Assembly (NCBI RefSeq): GCF_001273775.1 | Contig: NZ_CP011801.1 | Location: forward strand, 4,008,001-4,072,000 | Reading direction: 5' to 3' | From: Nitrospira moscoviensis | GTDB taxonomy: Bacteria > Nitrospirota > Nitrospiria > Nitrospirales > Nitrospiraceae | Length of the DNA stretch: 64,000 nucleotides | Shown here: positions 25,664-33,407 of the stretch, piece after piece | Position numbering within the stretch: the first letter of the stretch is position 1 | How the letters are laid out: each line of letters begins with the position of its first letter | Translations under genes and position numbers: made by a program | Notes under the pieces: generated by a model | Seen by the model: the letters and a program-made list of their open reading frames with translations, nothing else | Databases searched by the model: none | Told to the model about the DNA's origin: nothing

Positions 25664-25808
25664 AAAGTTAAATGGATAACCGAAGACGGCGGGAGTCTGG
25701 ATAAGGGTTATCTCGAAACGAGGCCAACGTCAGGGAGAGATCCCTTGATTCTAGTTATGTCAGGTCAGGTAGTGAGTAAATTCTCAGAATACGACTGCAG
25801 CTGAATTG
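25664..25808. other. Non-coding stretch inside the right end
   Basis: No frame is supported. GAATACGACTGCAG near 25787-25800 is a weak fourth match to the terminal repeats. Confidence 0.35.
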
Positions 25809-25897
25809 AGTTTACGACTTTATTCCCGAATTCTTGAGAGACCCAGTTTCTAGTTTACGACTTTCTAGTCAGTTTACGTCTTTATTCCCTAAATACA
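25809..25897. repeat. Transposon right end with three TnsB-type repeats
   Basis: Three copies of a repeat occur in the same orientation: AGTTTACGACTTTATTCCCG at 25809-25828, AGTTTACGACTTTCTAG at 25852-25868, and AGTTTACGTCTTTATTCCCT at 25871-25890. The second and third nearly abut and the first is about 40 bp away, a layout similar to the clustered TnsB sites of Tn7 ends. The last repeat is followed by AAATACA; read inward the end is TGTATTTAGGG, with the TGT that Tn7-like elements share. These are not CRISPR repeats: copies are few and spacers unequal. Confidence 0.8.
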
Positions 25898-25923
25898 TCG
25901 GGGAGCGGACACGGAGGGAGCTA
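25898..25923. other. Putative attachment site, downstream of the exported-protein gene
   Basis: The element end at 25897 is 23 bp from the stop codon (25921-25923) of the neighbouring minus-strand gene. TCGGG at 25898-25902 would be the 5-bp target duplication. In Tn7, insertion occurs 23-25 bp past the glmS stop with the right end nearest glmS; the geometry here is the same with a different gene. Without the left end the duplication cannot be confirmed. Confidence 0.6.
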
Positions 25924-26577
25924 CTTCACTTTGCTGAAGTCCGCTTCGAACTCGCTCATCTTGCCGTCGGGAAAGAAGACGATCACTTTCGTCTTGGCGT
26001 TGGGATCGAAGCTCTCGTAGGCGAAGCGGGCGGTGAAGCGTGAGCGATAGGCCGGGCCGTTGCCGCCTTCGTTCTTGCGGCCCCGCTCGGCGGGGCTGAC
26101 ATCGACCGGCTTGATCGTTTTGCTCCCCTGCTGCAGCGCGATCTGCACGCCCTCGGCGAAATACTCGTCGTCGCCGCACAGCTGGACTTCCACTTCCATG
26201 TTGGGCATGTCGACCACTTTCCTGATGAACTCTTCAGGCATGCGCACGTCTTTCTTCTGCTTCTTGGACTCCGCCGCCTCCTGCCGGCCGAAGGCTTCCA
26301 GCCGATAGCGCTTGGTGCGGAGAATCGCGCTGGTCCCGCAGGGATCTTTCTCCGGATCCGCGCCGACGCGCGTGGCGAGCGAGGCTTGCTGCAGCACCTT
26401 TTTCACGTCCTCGGGGGTATTGGCCTTTTCCATGGGAACCCGGCCCGCCTCCAAGGCTTTCTGGGCCTCTTCCTGCGAGAGCTTGACGTCGATGGCCCAA
26501 GCCGAACCGCTCCCGATCGCCAGCATTCCCGCCAGCCCCACAGCAGACCATCCCGCCCTCGTCACCCCAGCCGCCAT
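25921..26577 (-). CDS. Exported protein of unknown function; flanks the transposon
   Basis: The ATG at 26577 has GGGAGG five bases upstream; frames from further upstream lack one. Residues 1-28 form a signal peptide ending SAWA. The mature 190 residues are charged, with two cysteines (KDPCGTSAI and VQLCGDDEY) and a C-terminal segment KTKVIVFFPDGKMSEFEAD whose coding sequence would be the binding target if TnsD recognises the 3' end. No family is recognised. It is the last gene of a run with the DUF692, dus and maf genes. Confidence 0.7.
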   Translation of the reverse strand: MAAGVTRAGWSAVGLAGMLAIGSGSAWAIDVKLSQEEAQKALEAGRVPMEKANTPEDVKKVLQQASLATRVGADPEKDPCGTSAILRTKRYRLEAFGRQEAAESKKQKKDVRMPEEFIRKVVDMPNMEVEVQLCGDDEYFAEGVQIALQQGSKTIKPVDVSPAERGRKNEGGNGPAYRSRFTARFAYESFDPNAKTKVIVFFPDGKMSEFEADFSKVK

Positions 26578-26641
26578 GACAGCCTCCCGAATAAGCCAAT
26601 GAATGAATCGCATTTTAGGGGAAGCTTCCCCTCTTTAGCAA

Positions 26642-27274
26642 TCAGGTGGAGAAGCGACTCCAGTTCGGATAGGGCCGGCGCCGATAGAGCGCCTCCACAT
26701 CGCACGGGACGTCATAGCCGGCGGAGCGCAGCAGCCGAGCCACCATGCGTAAAGGCAGGCCGACGACGGCCGTAAAATCACCCTCGATCCGTTCGATCAA
26801 CTCTCCTCCCCAACCTTGAATGGAATAGGCTCCGGCCTTGCCCAACGATTCCCTCGTTGCAAGGTAGCGCTCAATCCTCATCCCATCATCCGGTTTCATC
26901 ACCACCGTGGCGCTCGCCACCTCCACTCGTTCCATGCCGTCTGCATGGCGGCAGAGCGCCACCGCCGTGTGGACCAGATGAGGCCGTCCCGCCAGCTTGG
27001 CCAGCATCGCGCGAGCGTGATCCATGTCGGTCGGCTTGCCCACGCACTGTCCGTCGATCTCGATGACCGTGTCGCTCCCGAGCACGAGATCCTCCGGTCG
27101 CTGCGCCCCGACAGCGTGCGCTTTTTCCATGGCGAAGCGCGAGACCTGCTCGACCGGCGCAAGGCCGGCGATCGGATGCTCTTCGAAAGACGGCGGGCAC
27201 AGCTCAAACGACAGACCCAATAAGGCCAGGAGCTCGCGCCGGCGGGGAGAAGTGGAAGCGAGGATCAACTGCAT
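26642..27274 (-). CDS. maf: Maf-type nucleoside triphosphate pyrophosphatase
   Basis: The 210-residue protein starts LILASTSPRRRELLALLG, the Maf signature, and contains LVLGSDTVIEIDGQCVGKPTD and GKAGAYSIQGWGG. Maf proteins hydrolyse dTTP/UTP or modified nucleotides to the monophosphates in the cytosol. The start lies inside the 3' end of dus (27265), so the two are translationally coupled. The C-terminal 20 residues extend beyond the usual domain. Confidence 0.92.
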   Translation of the reverse strand: MQLILASTSPRRRELLALLGLSFELCPPSFEEHPIAGLAPVEQVSRFAMEKAHAVGAQRPEDLVLGSDTVIEIDGQCVGKPTDMDHARAMLAKLAGRPHLVHTAVALCRHADGMERVEVASATVVMKPDDGMRIERYLATRESLGKAGAYSIQGWGGELIERIEGDFTAVVGLPLRMVARLLRSAGYDVPCDVEALYRRRPYPNWSRFST

Positions 27275-28437
27275 CGCGAGGCCACGGTCGTCGTCTCGTC
27301 CGCCGGCTCCGTCACGCCGGCATCTACAATACGCTCGGCATGATAATCGGCGATGACGGCTTCCAGCTCATCGACGGACGACAGGCGGAACATCCTGGCG
27401 CGCAGCGCGGCGGCATGTGGGAAGCCCTTACAGTACCACCCCAGATGTTTCCGCATCCGGTGGAACTGGCCCTGGCCGTAGAGTGTGTGGAACTGCCGCG
27501 CGTGGTCGAGCAGAATCGCGAACCGCTGCTCCAATGTCGCCGGCCCGGCGGCCGGCAGCGAGGCGGCTTCGGGATGATCTTCCGCCGCGAGCCGTCTGGC
27601 TTGTTCCCGCTCGCGGAAGAACCAGGGCGCCCCGAGCACGCCGCGGCCGACGAGCACGCCGTCCACGCGGGTTTCGCGCACTCGGCGGACGACTTCCTCC
27701 AGCGAGTGGATGTCGCCGTTGCCGAGCAGCAGGGTGCCGGAGCCTTTCACCACGGCGGCCGCCCGCCCGATCGCGTCCCAATCCGCGGCGCCGCGGTACA
27801 TTTGCCGGAGCGTTCTTCCGTGCAGGGAGATCACGGCCGGCGCTTCACGCAGCAAGTGCTCGATCCAGGTTTCCACCGTCACCGTGTCGTAGCCCAGCCT
27901 GGTTTTGACGGAAAGCGGCAGCCGGCGGCGCGCTGGCGGCGCGACGGCCCCCCGCCGCATAGTCAATCGCCGCAGCGCGTCGATCCGCGCCGGCTTGAAC
28001 CCCGCCTGTTCGAGCGTCTGCCCTCCGGCCCAATCGTCTAGCCCCCGTCTGGCGGCCTGCATGATCGCATGCGCCAATTCGGGCGTCCGGATCAGTCCGG
28101 CTCCCGACCCCGACGACGCGACGTTTTTGGAGGGGCACCCCATGTTGATGTCCACGCCGTCGAACCCCAATTCCGCCACTGCGTGCGCCGCCTGATAAAA
28201 CAGCTCCGGATCCTTGCCGTAGAGCTGCGCGATCATCGGCCGTTCTTGGTCGCTATAAATGAGCGTCTCCAGGAGGACCTCCGGACCCCGGCACACGTCG
28301 TGGACGTGCGTGAACTCGGTAAACGTGACGTCCGGCTTTCCTTGCCGGGCGACAATCGCGCGGAAGCCGGCGTCGGTGACCCCGTCCATGGGGGAAAGCC
28401 CGATGATCGGCCGGGGCAGCGTCGTCCAGAAATTCAT
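27265..28437 (-). CDS. dus: tRNA-dihydrouridine synthase
   Basis: The start at 28437 (MNFWTTLPRPIIGLSPMDGV) overlaps the upstream stop as ATGA; a 92-codon longer frame is a shadow of that gene. Features: FMN-binding N-terminus, GVDINMGCPSKNVASSGSGA with the catalytic cysteine, PLSVKTRLGYD, SLHGRTLRQMYRGAADWD and LLGNGDI. Dus reduces uridines in the tRNA D-loop using NADPH. Close relation to DusA, B or C cannot be decided. Length is 390 residues, slightly long because of an insertion near residues 175-190. Confidence 0.92.
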   Translation of the reverse strand: MNFWTTLPRPIIGLSPMDGVTDAGFRAIVARQGKPDVTFTEFTHVHDVCRGPEVLLETLIYSDQERPMIAQLYGKDPELFYQAAHAVAELGFDGVDINMGCPSKNVASSGSGAGLIRTPELAHAIMQAARRGLDDWAGGQTLEQAGFKPARIDALRRLTMRRGAVAPPARRRLPLSVKTRLGYDTVTVETWIEHLLREAPAVISLHGRTLRQMYRGAADWDAIGRAAAVVKGSGTLLLGNGDIHSLEEVVRRVRETRVDGVLVGRGVLGAPWFFREREQARRLAAEDHPEAASLPAAGPATLEQRFAILLDHARQFHTLYGQGQFHRMRKHLGWYCKGFPHAAALRARMFRLSSVDELEAVIADYHAERIVDAGVTEPADETTTVASRCS

Positions 28438-29903
28438 GGCCCCTCGCAGTCGTCGGTGAAAACAGGTTCGTTCGCCAAATCGTAGGCGCGGCGAAGCTCC
28501 TCGGCCTCGCGCATCGCGGCGGCTTCCAACTCCGGCGCCCTGTCCCGGACGAATTCCACAAATCGCTCGATCTTCAGCAGAAAAAAATCGTAGGTGCGGG
28601 TCAAGGGCCGCGGCGCTCGAAACCAGAAGCCGACGAAAGCGGCCTGCGGAACGCCCCGCGCGGCCAATTGCCGGCATGATTCCGGAAACATCGCCTCGAG
28701 GTCGCCGCCCCAATGCAGAATCTCATACGGCAAATAGCCGGTCCGATACATCTCCAAGTCTTGGGTCCAGGCGGCGGGACCAGTCCATTCGCGGCCCTCC
28801 GGCTCCGCGTGGCCGGCCGCAATGTGCGCATACCGCTCGTAGGCCCGCCCCAACTCCCGCCGAGCTTCACCGGACGACGGGCCTGGGCTCGATGTCTCAC
28901 AGACCGATGAAACAGCCGGCTTCGTTGTAGGCGTCCGGAATATACCGGCATACCGCCGAGTGAACGTCTCGTATTCCTCCACGATGAGATCCATCGGCTT
29001 CGTATCGACCTCCAACGCCAATCCTTTCAAACTGCCGAGCCTCGGATGGCCCAAGACTTGGTCGAGCATGTCGAACAACACCGCCGGAATCGGCGCCGCG
29101 TGCGCGTCGATCCACGGAGGCAGGCATCCGCTCGCCGCGCCGGCAGAGCGATCCGTCGTTGAAGAGTGAACCGCGAGGCCGGCCACATGCATCTCCACCA
29201 CCCGCTCCAGAGGAAACTCGTCGAGAAAATCATCCACGAACTGCGCGAGCGAGAACCGCTGCGCCGCGCCGCTGTACCGATACACCGTCCAGAGATGTCC
29301 GATATCGAGAACGAGTCCGCAGGCCGTCCGTTCCGCCACCAGCCGGAAAAAGGCGGGGATGGGCAGAGTCCCGGCGACAAAGCAGGTGAGCGGCGGCATC
29401 TCCAGCAGCAACAACGGCGCGCCTCCGTCTGCCGGACGGCACCAGCGATCGAGGCCCGCCTGAATGAAGGAGGCGTTTTCCGCCACGACGGTCGCACTGG
29501 CTTCGGTGTACACAGGCGGGAGATACGTCCCAAACGAATAGCCGGCCATGTGCTTGGTCGCGCATTCGTGGTTCAGCCAGGCGGCCTGGAGGATGTCCAG
29601 ATGCCCCGCGACCTCCCGAACGGCGTCCCGAAACAGCCGGTCGTCGAGCGCCTCCGGTTGCGTGAGCCACAACCCTTCGCCATGGTACGCCAGCGGACAG
29701 GCCGCCTCCGTCCGCACCGCGGCCAGGGCGGCCGGCGTCGCGCGAAACACTTCCAAATACCCCGGCGGCACTTGACGCCCCCGCAGCGCTGCGAGCAAGC
29801 TACGCAGGTCGGGCTGATACACATCCACAGAAAGGCCCAACCCATGTGTCGCGATGCCGGCGAGACGGCGATAAAATTCCGCCTGCGGCGTTCCGTTCGG
29901 CAT
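28434..29903 (-). CDS. DUF692-like (MbnB/TglH/ChrH) TIM-barrel protein
   Basis: The 489-residue product starts with GLGLSVDVYQPDLRSLLAAL. It has metal-ligand-like segments spread as in DUF692 multinuclear-iron enzymes: NHECATKHMAGYSFGTYLPP, then ENASFIQAGLDRW, GLVLDIGHLW, VVEMHVAGLAVHSS and WIDAHAAPIP. DUF692 enzymes modify cysteines in ribosomal peptides in several systems, but here the partner is dus, with which it overlaps. About 150 C-terminal residues (from YERYAHIAAGH) are an addition to the barrel. No precursor peptide gene is visible. The assignment rests on the motif pattern. Confidence 0.6.
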   Translation of the reverse strand: MPNGTPQAEFYRRLAGIATHGLGLSVDVYQPDLRSLLAALRGRQVPPGYLEVFRATPAALAAVRTEAACPLAYHGEGLWLTQPEALDDRLFRDAVREVAGHLDILQAAWLNHECATKHMAGYSFGTYLPPVYTEASATVVAENASFIQAGLDRWCRPADGGAPLLLLEMPPLTCFVAGTLPIPAFFRLVAERTACGLVLDIGHLWTVYRYSGAAQRFSLAQFVDDFLDEFPLERVVEMHVAGLAVHSSTTDRSAGAASGCLPPWIDAHAAPIPAVLFDMLDQVLGHPRLGSLKGLALEVDTKPMDLIVEEYETFTRRYAGIFRTPTTKPAVSSVCETSSPGPSSGEARRELGRAYERYAHIAAGHAEPEGREWTGPAAWTQDLEMYRTGYLPYEILHWGGDLEAMFPESCRQLAARGVPQAAFVGFWFRAPRPLTRTYDFFLLKIERFVEFVRDRAPELEAAAMREAEELRRAYDLANEPVFTDDCEGP

Positions 29904-30073
29904 TACAAATTTTCCTTCATCGGCGGCCGGATTGTCCCGGCAGTGTATGCCTGCAAACTGTTGAGGAGCAAGATTTTCGAGCCATCATGGGCGTCAAAAA
30001 CCGTCTGCTATACTTGCCATACGTCGCGGCGGCCACGCGTCCGTCTCGCTGCTCGAAAGGACCGGGCCGAGCG

Positions 30074-30505
30074 ATGTTGAACAGAGACGAGCAACGCCCA
30101 CAGACCGCCAACCGGATCACAGTGGTCGCACACATGATGACGCCAGGCGTCGTTCAAATTCCCGGTGATGTCTCGGTGACCGAGGCCGCGTCTCTGCTGG
30201 AGCGCGAGCAAATGCCCTGCCTCCTGGTCAAAGACACCGACACACGCTTCGGCCTGATGACTCCCTCGGACATCGTCAAGAAAGTGGTCGCGCAGGGCCT
30301 TGAGCCGGACGAGATCGAGGTCCGCGCCATCATGACACGACCGGTCCAATTTATCGAATATGACCGCGCGCTGGAAGAGGCCTCGACCCTCATGATGTCG
30401 ACCGGCACGCCGATTCTGATCGTCACGAAGCAGGCCCAGCCGGTCGGCGTGCTGACCGCGAAGGACCTGCTGCAGCAGGCCGCGAAACCCGCCGATCCTG
30501 TCTGA
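30074..30505 (+). CDS. CBS-domain pair protein
   Basis: From ATG 30074 the 143-residue protein consists of two CBS motifs: VVAHMMTPGVVQIPGDVSVT to MTPSDIVKKVVAQ, and VRAIMTRPVQFIEYDRALEE to LTAKDLLQQA. Such pairs bind adenine nucleotides and act as sensors. A frame extends 76 codons upstream, but that part is low in protein character and overlaps the start of the divergent DUF692 gene. It is 100 bp upstream of the LOG gene, possibly co-transcribed. Confidence 0.82.
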   Translation: MLNRDEQRPQTANRITVVAHMMTPGVVQIPGDVSVTEAASLLEREQMPCLLVKDTDTRFGLMTPSDIVKKVVAQGLEPDEIEVRAIMTRPVQFIEYDRALEEASTLMMSTGTPILIVTKQAQPVGVLTAKDLLQQAAKPADPV

Positions 30506-30607
30506 TCGCTCCTCGCCGCAATCCGATCTTCTTTGACCATGCGCCGATCCATTGGTAAGATTTCCACCTCTGCCATTGGCACGGGTCACCACCGTAGGAC
30601 GACGACC

Positions 30608-31663
30608 ATGAATTCACCGATGAAGTCACAGCAGACCAGGCTCCGCCCCTCCTTGCCGAAAGAGGAAATCCTGCAGCAGATCGGCACGTTGCTCGACAGC
30701 CCCGAAGACGACCTGCACGCTGCCTTGATGAAGGAGCTGCTGGCCGGCCTGCTCAAGCTCCGTGAGACGAATCTCGACTTATTGGATTTGAAGATCGTCA
30801 ATCGCGCCGTCAAAGAATTGCGGCACGCCTTCGGCGTCTTCCACGGATATCGGGACCGGCCGAAGGTCAGCATCTTCGGCTCGGCCCGGACGCCTCCCGA
30901 CGATCCGAATTATCACTTGGCCTGCCGCTTCGGCCGCGCGGTCGTGGAAGCGGGATTCATGGTCATCACCGGCGGCGCCGACGGGATCATGCGGGCCTGT
31001 CAGGAAGGGGCGGGCCGGGACAACAGCTTCGGCGTCAACATCATGCTCCCCTTCGAGCAGGGGCCCAACGCCACGATCGCGGACGATCCCAAGCTGATCA
31101 CCTTCAAATATTTTTTCACGCGCAAGCTGATGTTCCAAAAGGAAGCCAATGCGATCGCGCTCTTCCCTGGCGGCTTCGGCACCCATGACGAAGGGTTTGA
31201 AATTCTGACCCTCGCCCAGACCGGCAAGAGCGACCCGCAGCCGATCGTCTGCCTCCAGGCTCCGGGCTGCGACTATTGGGACGATTGGGCGGCCTTCATC
31301 ACCAAACAACTTCTGAAGCGGAAGCTTATCAGCGAGGAGGACCTGAACCTCTTCCGTATCGTCGATTCCGCCGAGGCGGCCGTGGAGGAGATCCTGGGCT
31401 TCTACCGGCGATACCATTCCATCCGGTTCGTGGGCCGGCAATTGGCCCTGCGCATGAAAACCCCAATCTCGGCCGAGCAGCTCGAACAGATCGAGCAGAA
31501 GTTCGGTGATCTCCTCTCGGAAGGACGGTTCGAGCTGCGCGGCGCGCTGGAGGAAGAGCTCGACGAGCCGGCCCTCAAGGATTTGCCCAGGCTGGTCTTC
31601 AATTTCAACCGCCGCAGCGCGAGTCGGCTCCGCCAACTCATCGATCACGTGAACCGGCTCTGA
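30608..31663 (+). CDS. LOG-family nucleotide phosphoribohydrolase-like protein
   Basis: The start at 30608 has AGGA eight bases upstream. The 351-residue protein has a Rossmann-type core with VSIFGSARTPPDDPNYHLA, ITGGADGIMRACQEGAGRD and the LOG motif FPGGFGTHDEGFEIL. It is longer than plant LOG or bacterial TIGR00730 proteins because of about 90 N-terminal and about 90 C-terminal helical residues. The family cleaves nucleoside 5'-monophosphates at the N-glycosidic bond; cytokinin production should not be assumed. Confidence 0.85.
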   Translation: MNSPMKSQQTRLRPSLPKEEILQQIGTLLDSPEDDLHAALMKELLAGLLKLRETNLDLLDLKIVNRAVKELRHAFGVFHGYRDRPKVSIFGSARTPPDDPNYHLACRFGRAVVEAGFMVITGGADGIMRACQEGAGRDNSFGVNIMLPFEQGPNATIADDPKLITFKYFFTRKLMFQKEANAIALFPGGFGTHDEGFEILTLAQTGKSDPQPIVCLQAPGCDYWDDWAAFITKQLLKRKLISEEDLNLFRIVDSAEAAVEEILGFYRRYHSIRFVGRQLALRMKTPISAEQLEQIEQKFGDLLSEGRFELRGALEEELDEPALKDLPRLVFNFNRRSASRLRQLIDHVNRL

Positions 31664-31756
31664 CCGGCGACTCTTCACGCCGGCGGCGGTGGACGGACTC
31701 TCCCCGGAATCATCCCTTTAGTCCTCGCCGATGCCCGTGGTATCCTGCCCCTTGTT

Positions 31757-32632
31757 ATGGATGCTTCCTCGTTGCACGCCCGGCGTTTTCATGGCGCCCC
31801 CACGCTCGTCCTCTATCACGCGGATTGTTCCGACGGGTTCGGGGCCGCCTGGGCGATCTGGAAACGGTTCCCCACCGCCCGGTTTTTTCCCGTGAAGCAC
31901 GGCACTCCTCCACCGGGCGACGTGCAGGGCGAACGGGTCGTCATTGTGGATTTCAGCTATCCGAAGCCGGTGCTCGACACGCTGGCCGCCCAAACGAAAG
32001 ACCTGCTGGTCCTCGACCATCACATCACCGCCGAAAAGGCGTTGAACGGCCTCCCCTATGCCTATTTTGATCAGAAAAAGTCCGGCGCGGTCCTCGCCTG
32101 GGAATGGACCCACGGCACCGAGGCGCCCTGGCTCCTGCAATACATCCAGGACAAGGACCTGTGGAACTGGGCCTTGCCGGCCAGCCGCGAAATCAACGCC
32201 GCGCTGGCGTCGTATCCGTTCGACTTCAAGGTGTGGGACCAATTTTCTCAGGCCACGCTGGAGCAGGAAGGACGGGCCATTCTGCGCTATGAACAGGAGC
32301 TCGTCGGCAAATTGGCGGCGCAGGCCGTGATGGTCGAATTCCAGGGCACGATCGTTCCGGCGGTGCACAGCGCCGTGCTGACGAGCCAGATCGGCGAACG
32401 GCTCTCCCCGCACCATCCCTTTTGCATTATCTGGCACGACCGGGACGGCCGCCGATTCTTCAGCATGCGGTCCCGTGAGGACGGGACCGACGTGGGGGCG
32501 ATCGCCGCCTCGTTCGATGGCGGAGGGCATACGCACGCGGCGGGCTTTTCAGTCCCCCTGTCGCCCGACGGCACGGTTCCCGACGATCCAAGGCTCCCGC
32601 GCCGAGTCGCCGATCATCGGTCGACTCCCTGA
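31757..32632 (+). CDS. DHH-family phosphoesterase
   Basis: This 291-residue protein begins with LVLYHADCSDGFGAAWAIWK, has VVIVDFSYP and the DHH motif LLVLDHHIT, and closes with a DHHA1-like GGGHTHAAGFSVP. These are the metal-binding residues of the family, which includes oligoribonucleases and exopolyphosphatase-like enzymes. The substrate is not predictable. The gene is followed after 6 bp by the rhomboid gene, so they are probably one transcript. Confidence 0.88.
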   Translation: MDASSLHARRFHGAPTLVLYHADCSDGFGAAWAIWKRFPTARFFPVKHGTPPPGDVQGERVVIVDFSYPKPVLDTLAAQTKDLLVLDHHITAEKALNGLPYAYFDQKKSGAVLAWEWTHGTEAPWLLQYIQDKDLWNWALPASREINAALASYPFDFKVWDQFSQATLEQEGRAILRYEQELVGKLAAQAVMVEFQGTIVPAVHSAVLTSQIGERLSPHHPFCIIWHDRDGRRFFSMRSREDGTDVGAIAASFDGGGHTHAAGFSVPLSPDGTVPDDPRLPRRVADHRSTP

Positions 32633-32638
32633 GTCACT

Positions 32639-33343
32639 GTGATTCCTCTCCACGACGACAACCCCACCGAACGCACGCCGGTCGTGACGATGACGATCAT
32701 CGCCGTCTGCGTCCTGGTGTTCTTCTATCAGGCGAGCCTCCCCCCGAGGACCGGCGAAGCCTTCGTGTTTCAGTACGGGGCGATTCCCTCCGTGGTTTTC
32801 GGACAGGCGGCGTTGCCCGAGGAGGTGGCGGCTGTCCCCGCCGTCCTGACGCTCGTCACCAGCATGTTCCTGCACGGAGGCTGGCTGCATCTGATCGGGA
32901 ACATGCTCTATCTGTGGATCTTCGGCAACAACATCGAAGACGCCATGGGCCATGCCCGCTTCATCCTCTTCTATCTGCTGTGCGGGATTCTGGCGGCGCT
33001 GAGCCATGCCGCCACGGAGCCGTCGTCGCACATCCCCATGGTCGGGGCCAGCGGCGCGATTTCGGCGGTGTTGGGCGCTTATCTGCTGCTGTTTCCGCAT
33101 GCCCACGTGCTCGTGTTGCTACCCGGCATCGGGATCACCCGCGTGGCCGCCGGGTTCGTGCTCATGATGTGGTTCATCACACAACTGATCAGCGGGGGCA
33201 TGACCATGGGCACGAGAGGGGGAGGCGTCGCCTTCTTCGCCCACATCGGGGGATTCGTGGCGGGCATGGCGCTCATTGCGTTGTTCAAACGACCGGAGGT
33301 GCGCTTTTTCTCGCCGGCGCGCCCCGGGCGGTGGGACGACTAA
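32639..33343 (+). CDS. Rhomboid-family intramembrane serine protease
   Basis: The start is GTG at 32639. The 234-residue protein has six hydrophobic helices. Catalytic serine lies in MVGASGAISAVLGAYLLL and catalytic histidine in AFFAHIGGFVAGMALI; HGGWLHLIGNMLYLWIFG is the conserved second-helix motif with the His/Asn oxyanion residues. Rhomboids cleave membrane proteins within the bilayer. It is separated by 64 bp from the convergent purK gene. Confidence 0.92.
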   Translation: MIPLHDDNPTERTPVVTMTIIAVCVLVFFYQASLPPRTGEAFVFQYGAIPSVVFGQAALPEEVAAVPAVLTLVTSMFLHGGWLHLIGNMLYLWIFGNNIEDAMGHARFILFYLLCGILAALSHAATEPSSHIPMVGASGAISAVLGAYLLLFPHAHVLVLLPGIGITRVAAGFVLMMWFITQLISGGMTMGTRGGGVAFFAHIGGFVAGMALIALFKRPEVRFFSPARPGRWDD

Positions 33344-33407
33344 CCGCAAGACCTTCCACGCAGCCTCCACGGATGCTTAGCGCGCCACACAGATAGGCGG
33401 GAGCACT

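Larger units (their letters stand above)
15314..25897. mobile_element. Tn7-like transposon: transposition core and right end (left end not found)
   Basis: The block contains tnsA, tnsB, tnsC and two tniQ/tnsD-type genes in Tn7 order on the minus strand, an XRE gene divergent from tnsA, and a right end with three TnsB-type repeats ending in ACA at 25897. The left limit given is only that of the co-directional gene run; the real left end must lie further left, in or outside the window. No cas gene or CRISPR array is present, so RNA-guided targeting of the known kind is not supported. Confidence 0.85.

Noticed and set aside
25809..25890. Short repeats that could be read as a mini CRISPR array
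   Set aside because: Only three copies, with gaps of about 23 and 2 bp, and located at the end of a Tn7-like element; no cas gene is near.
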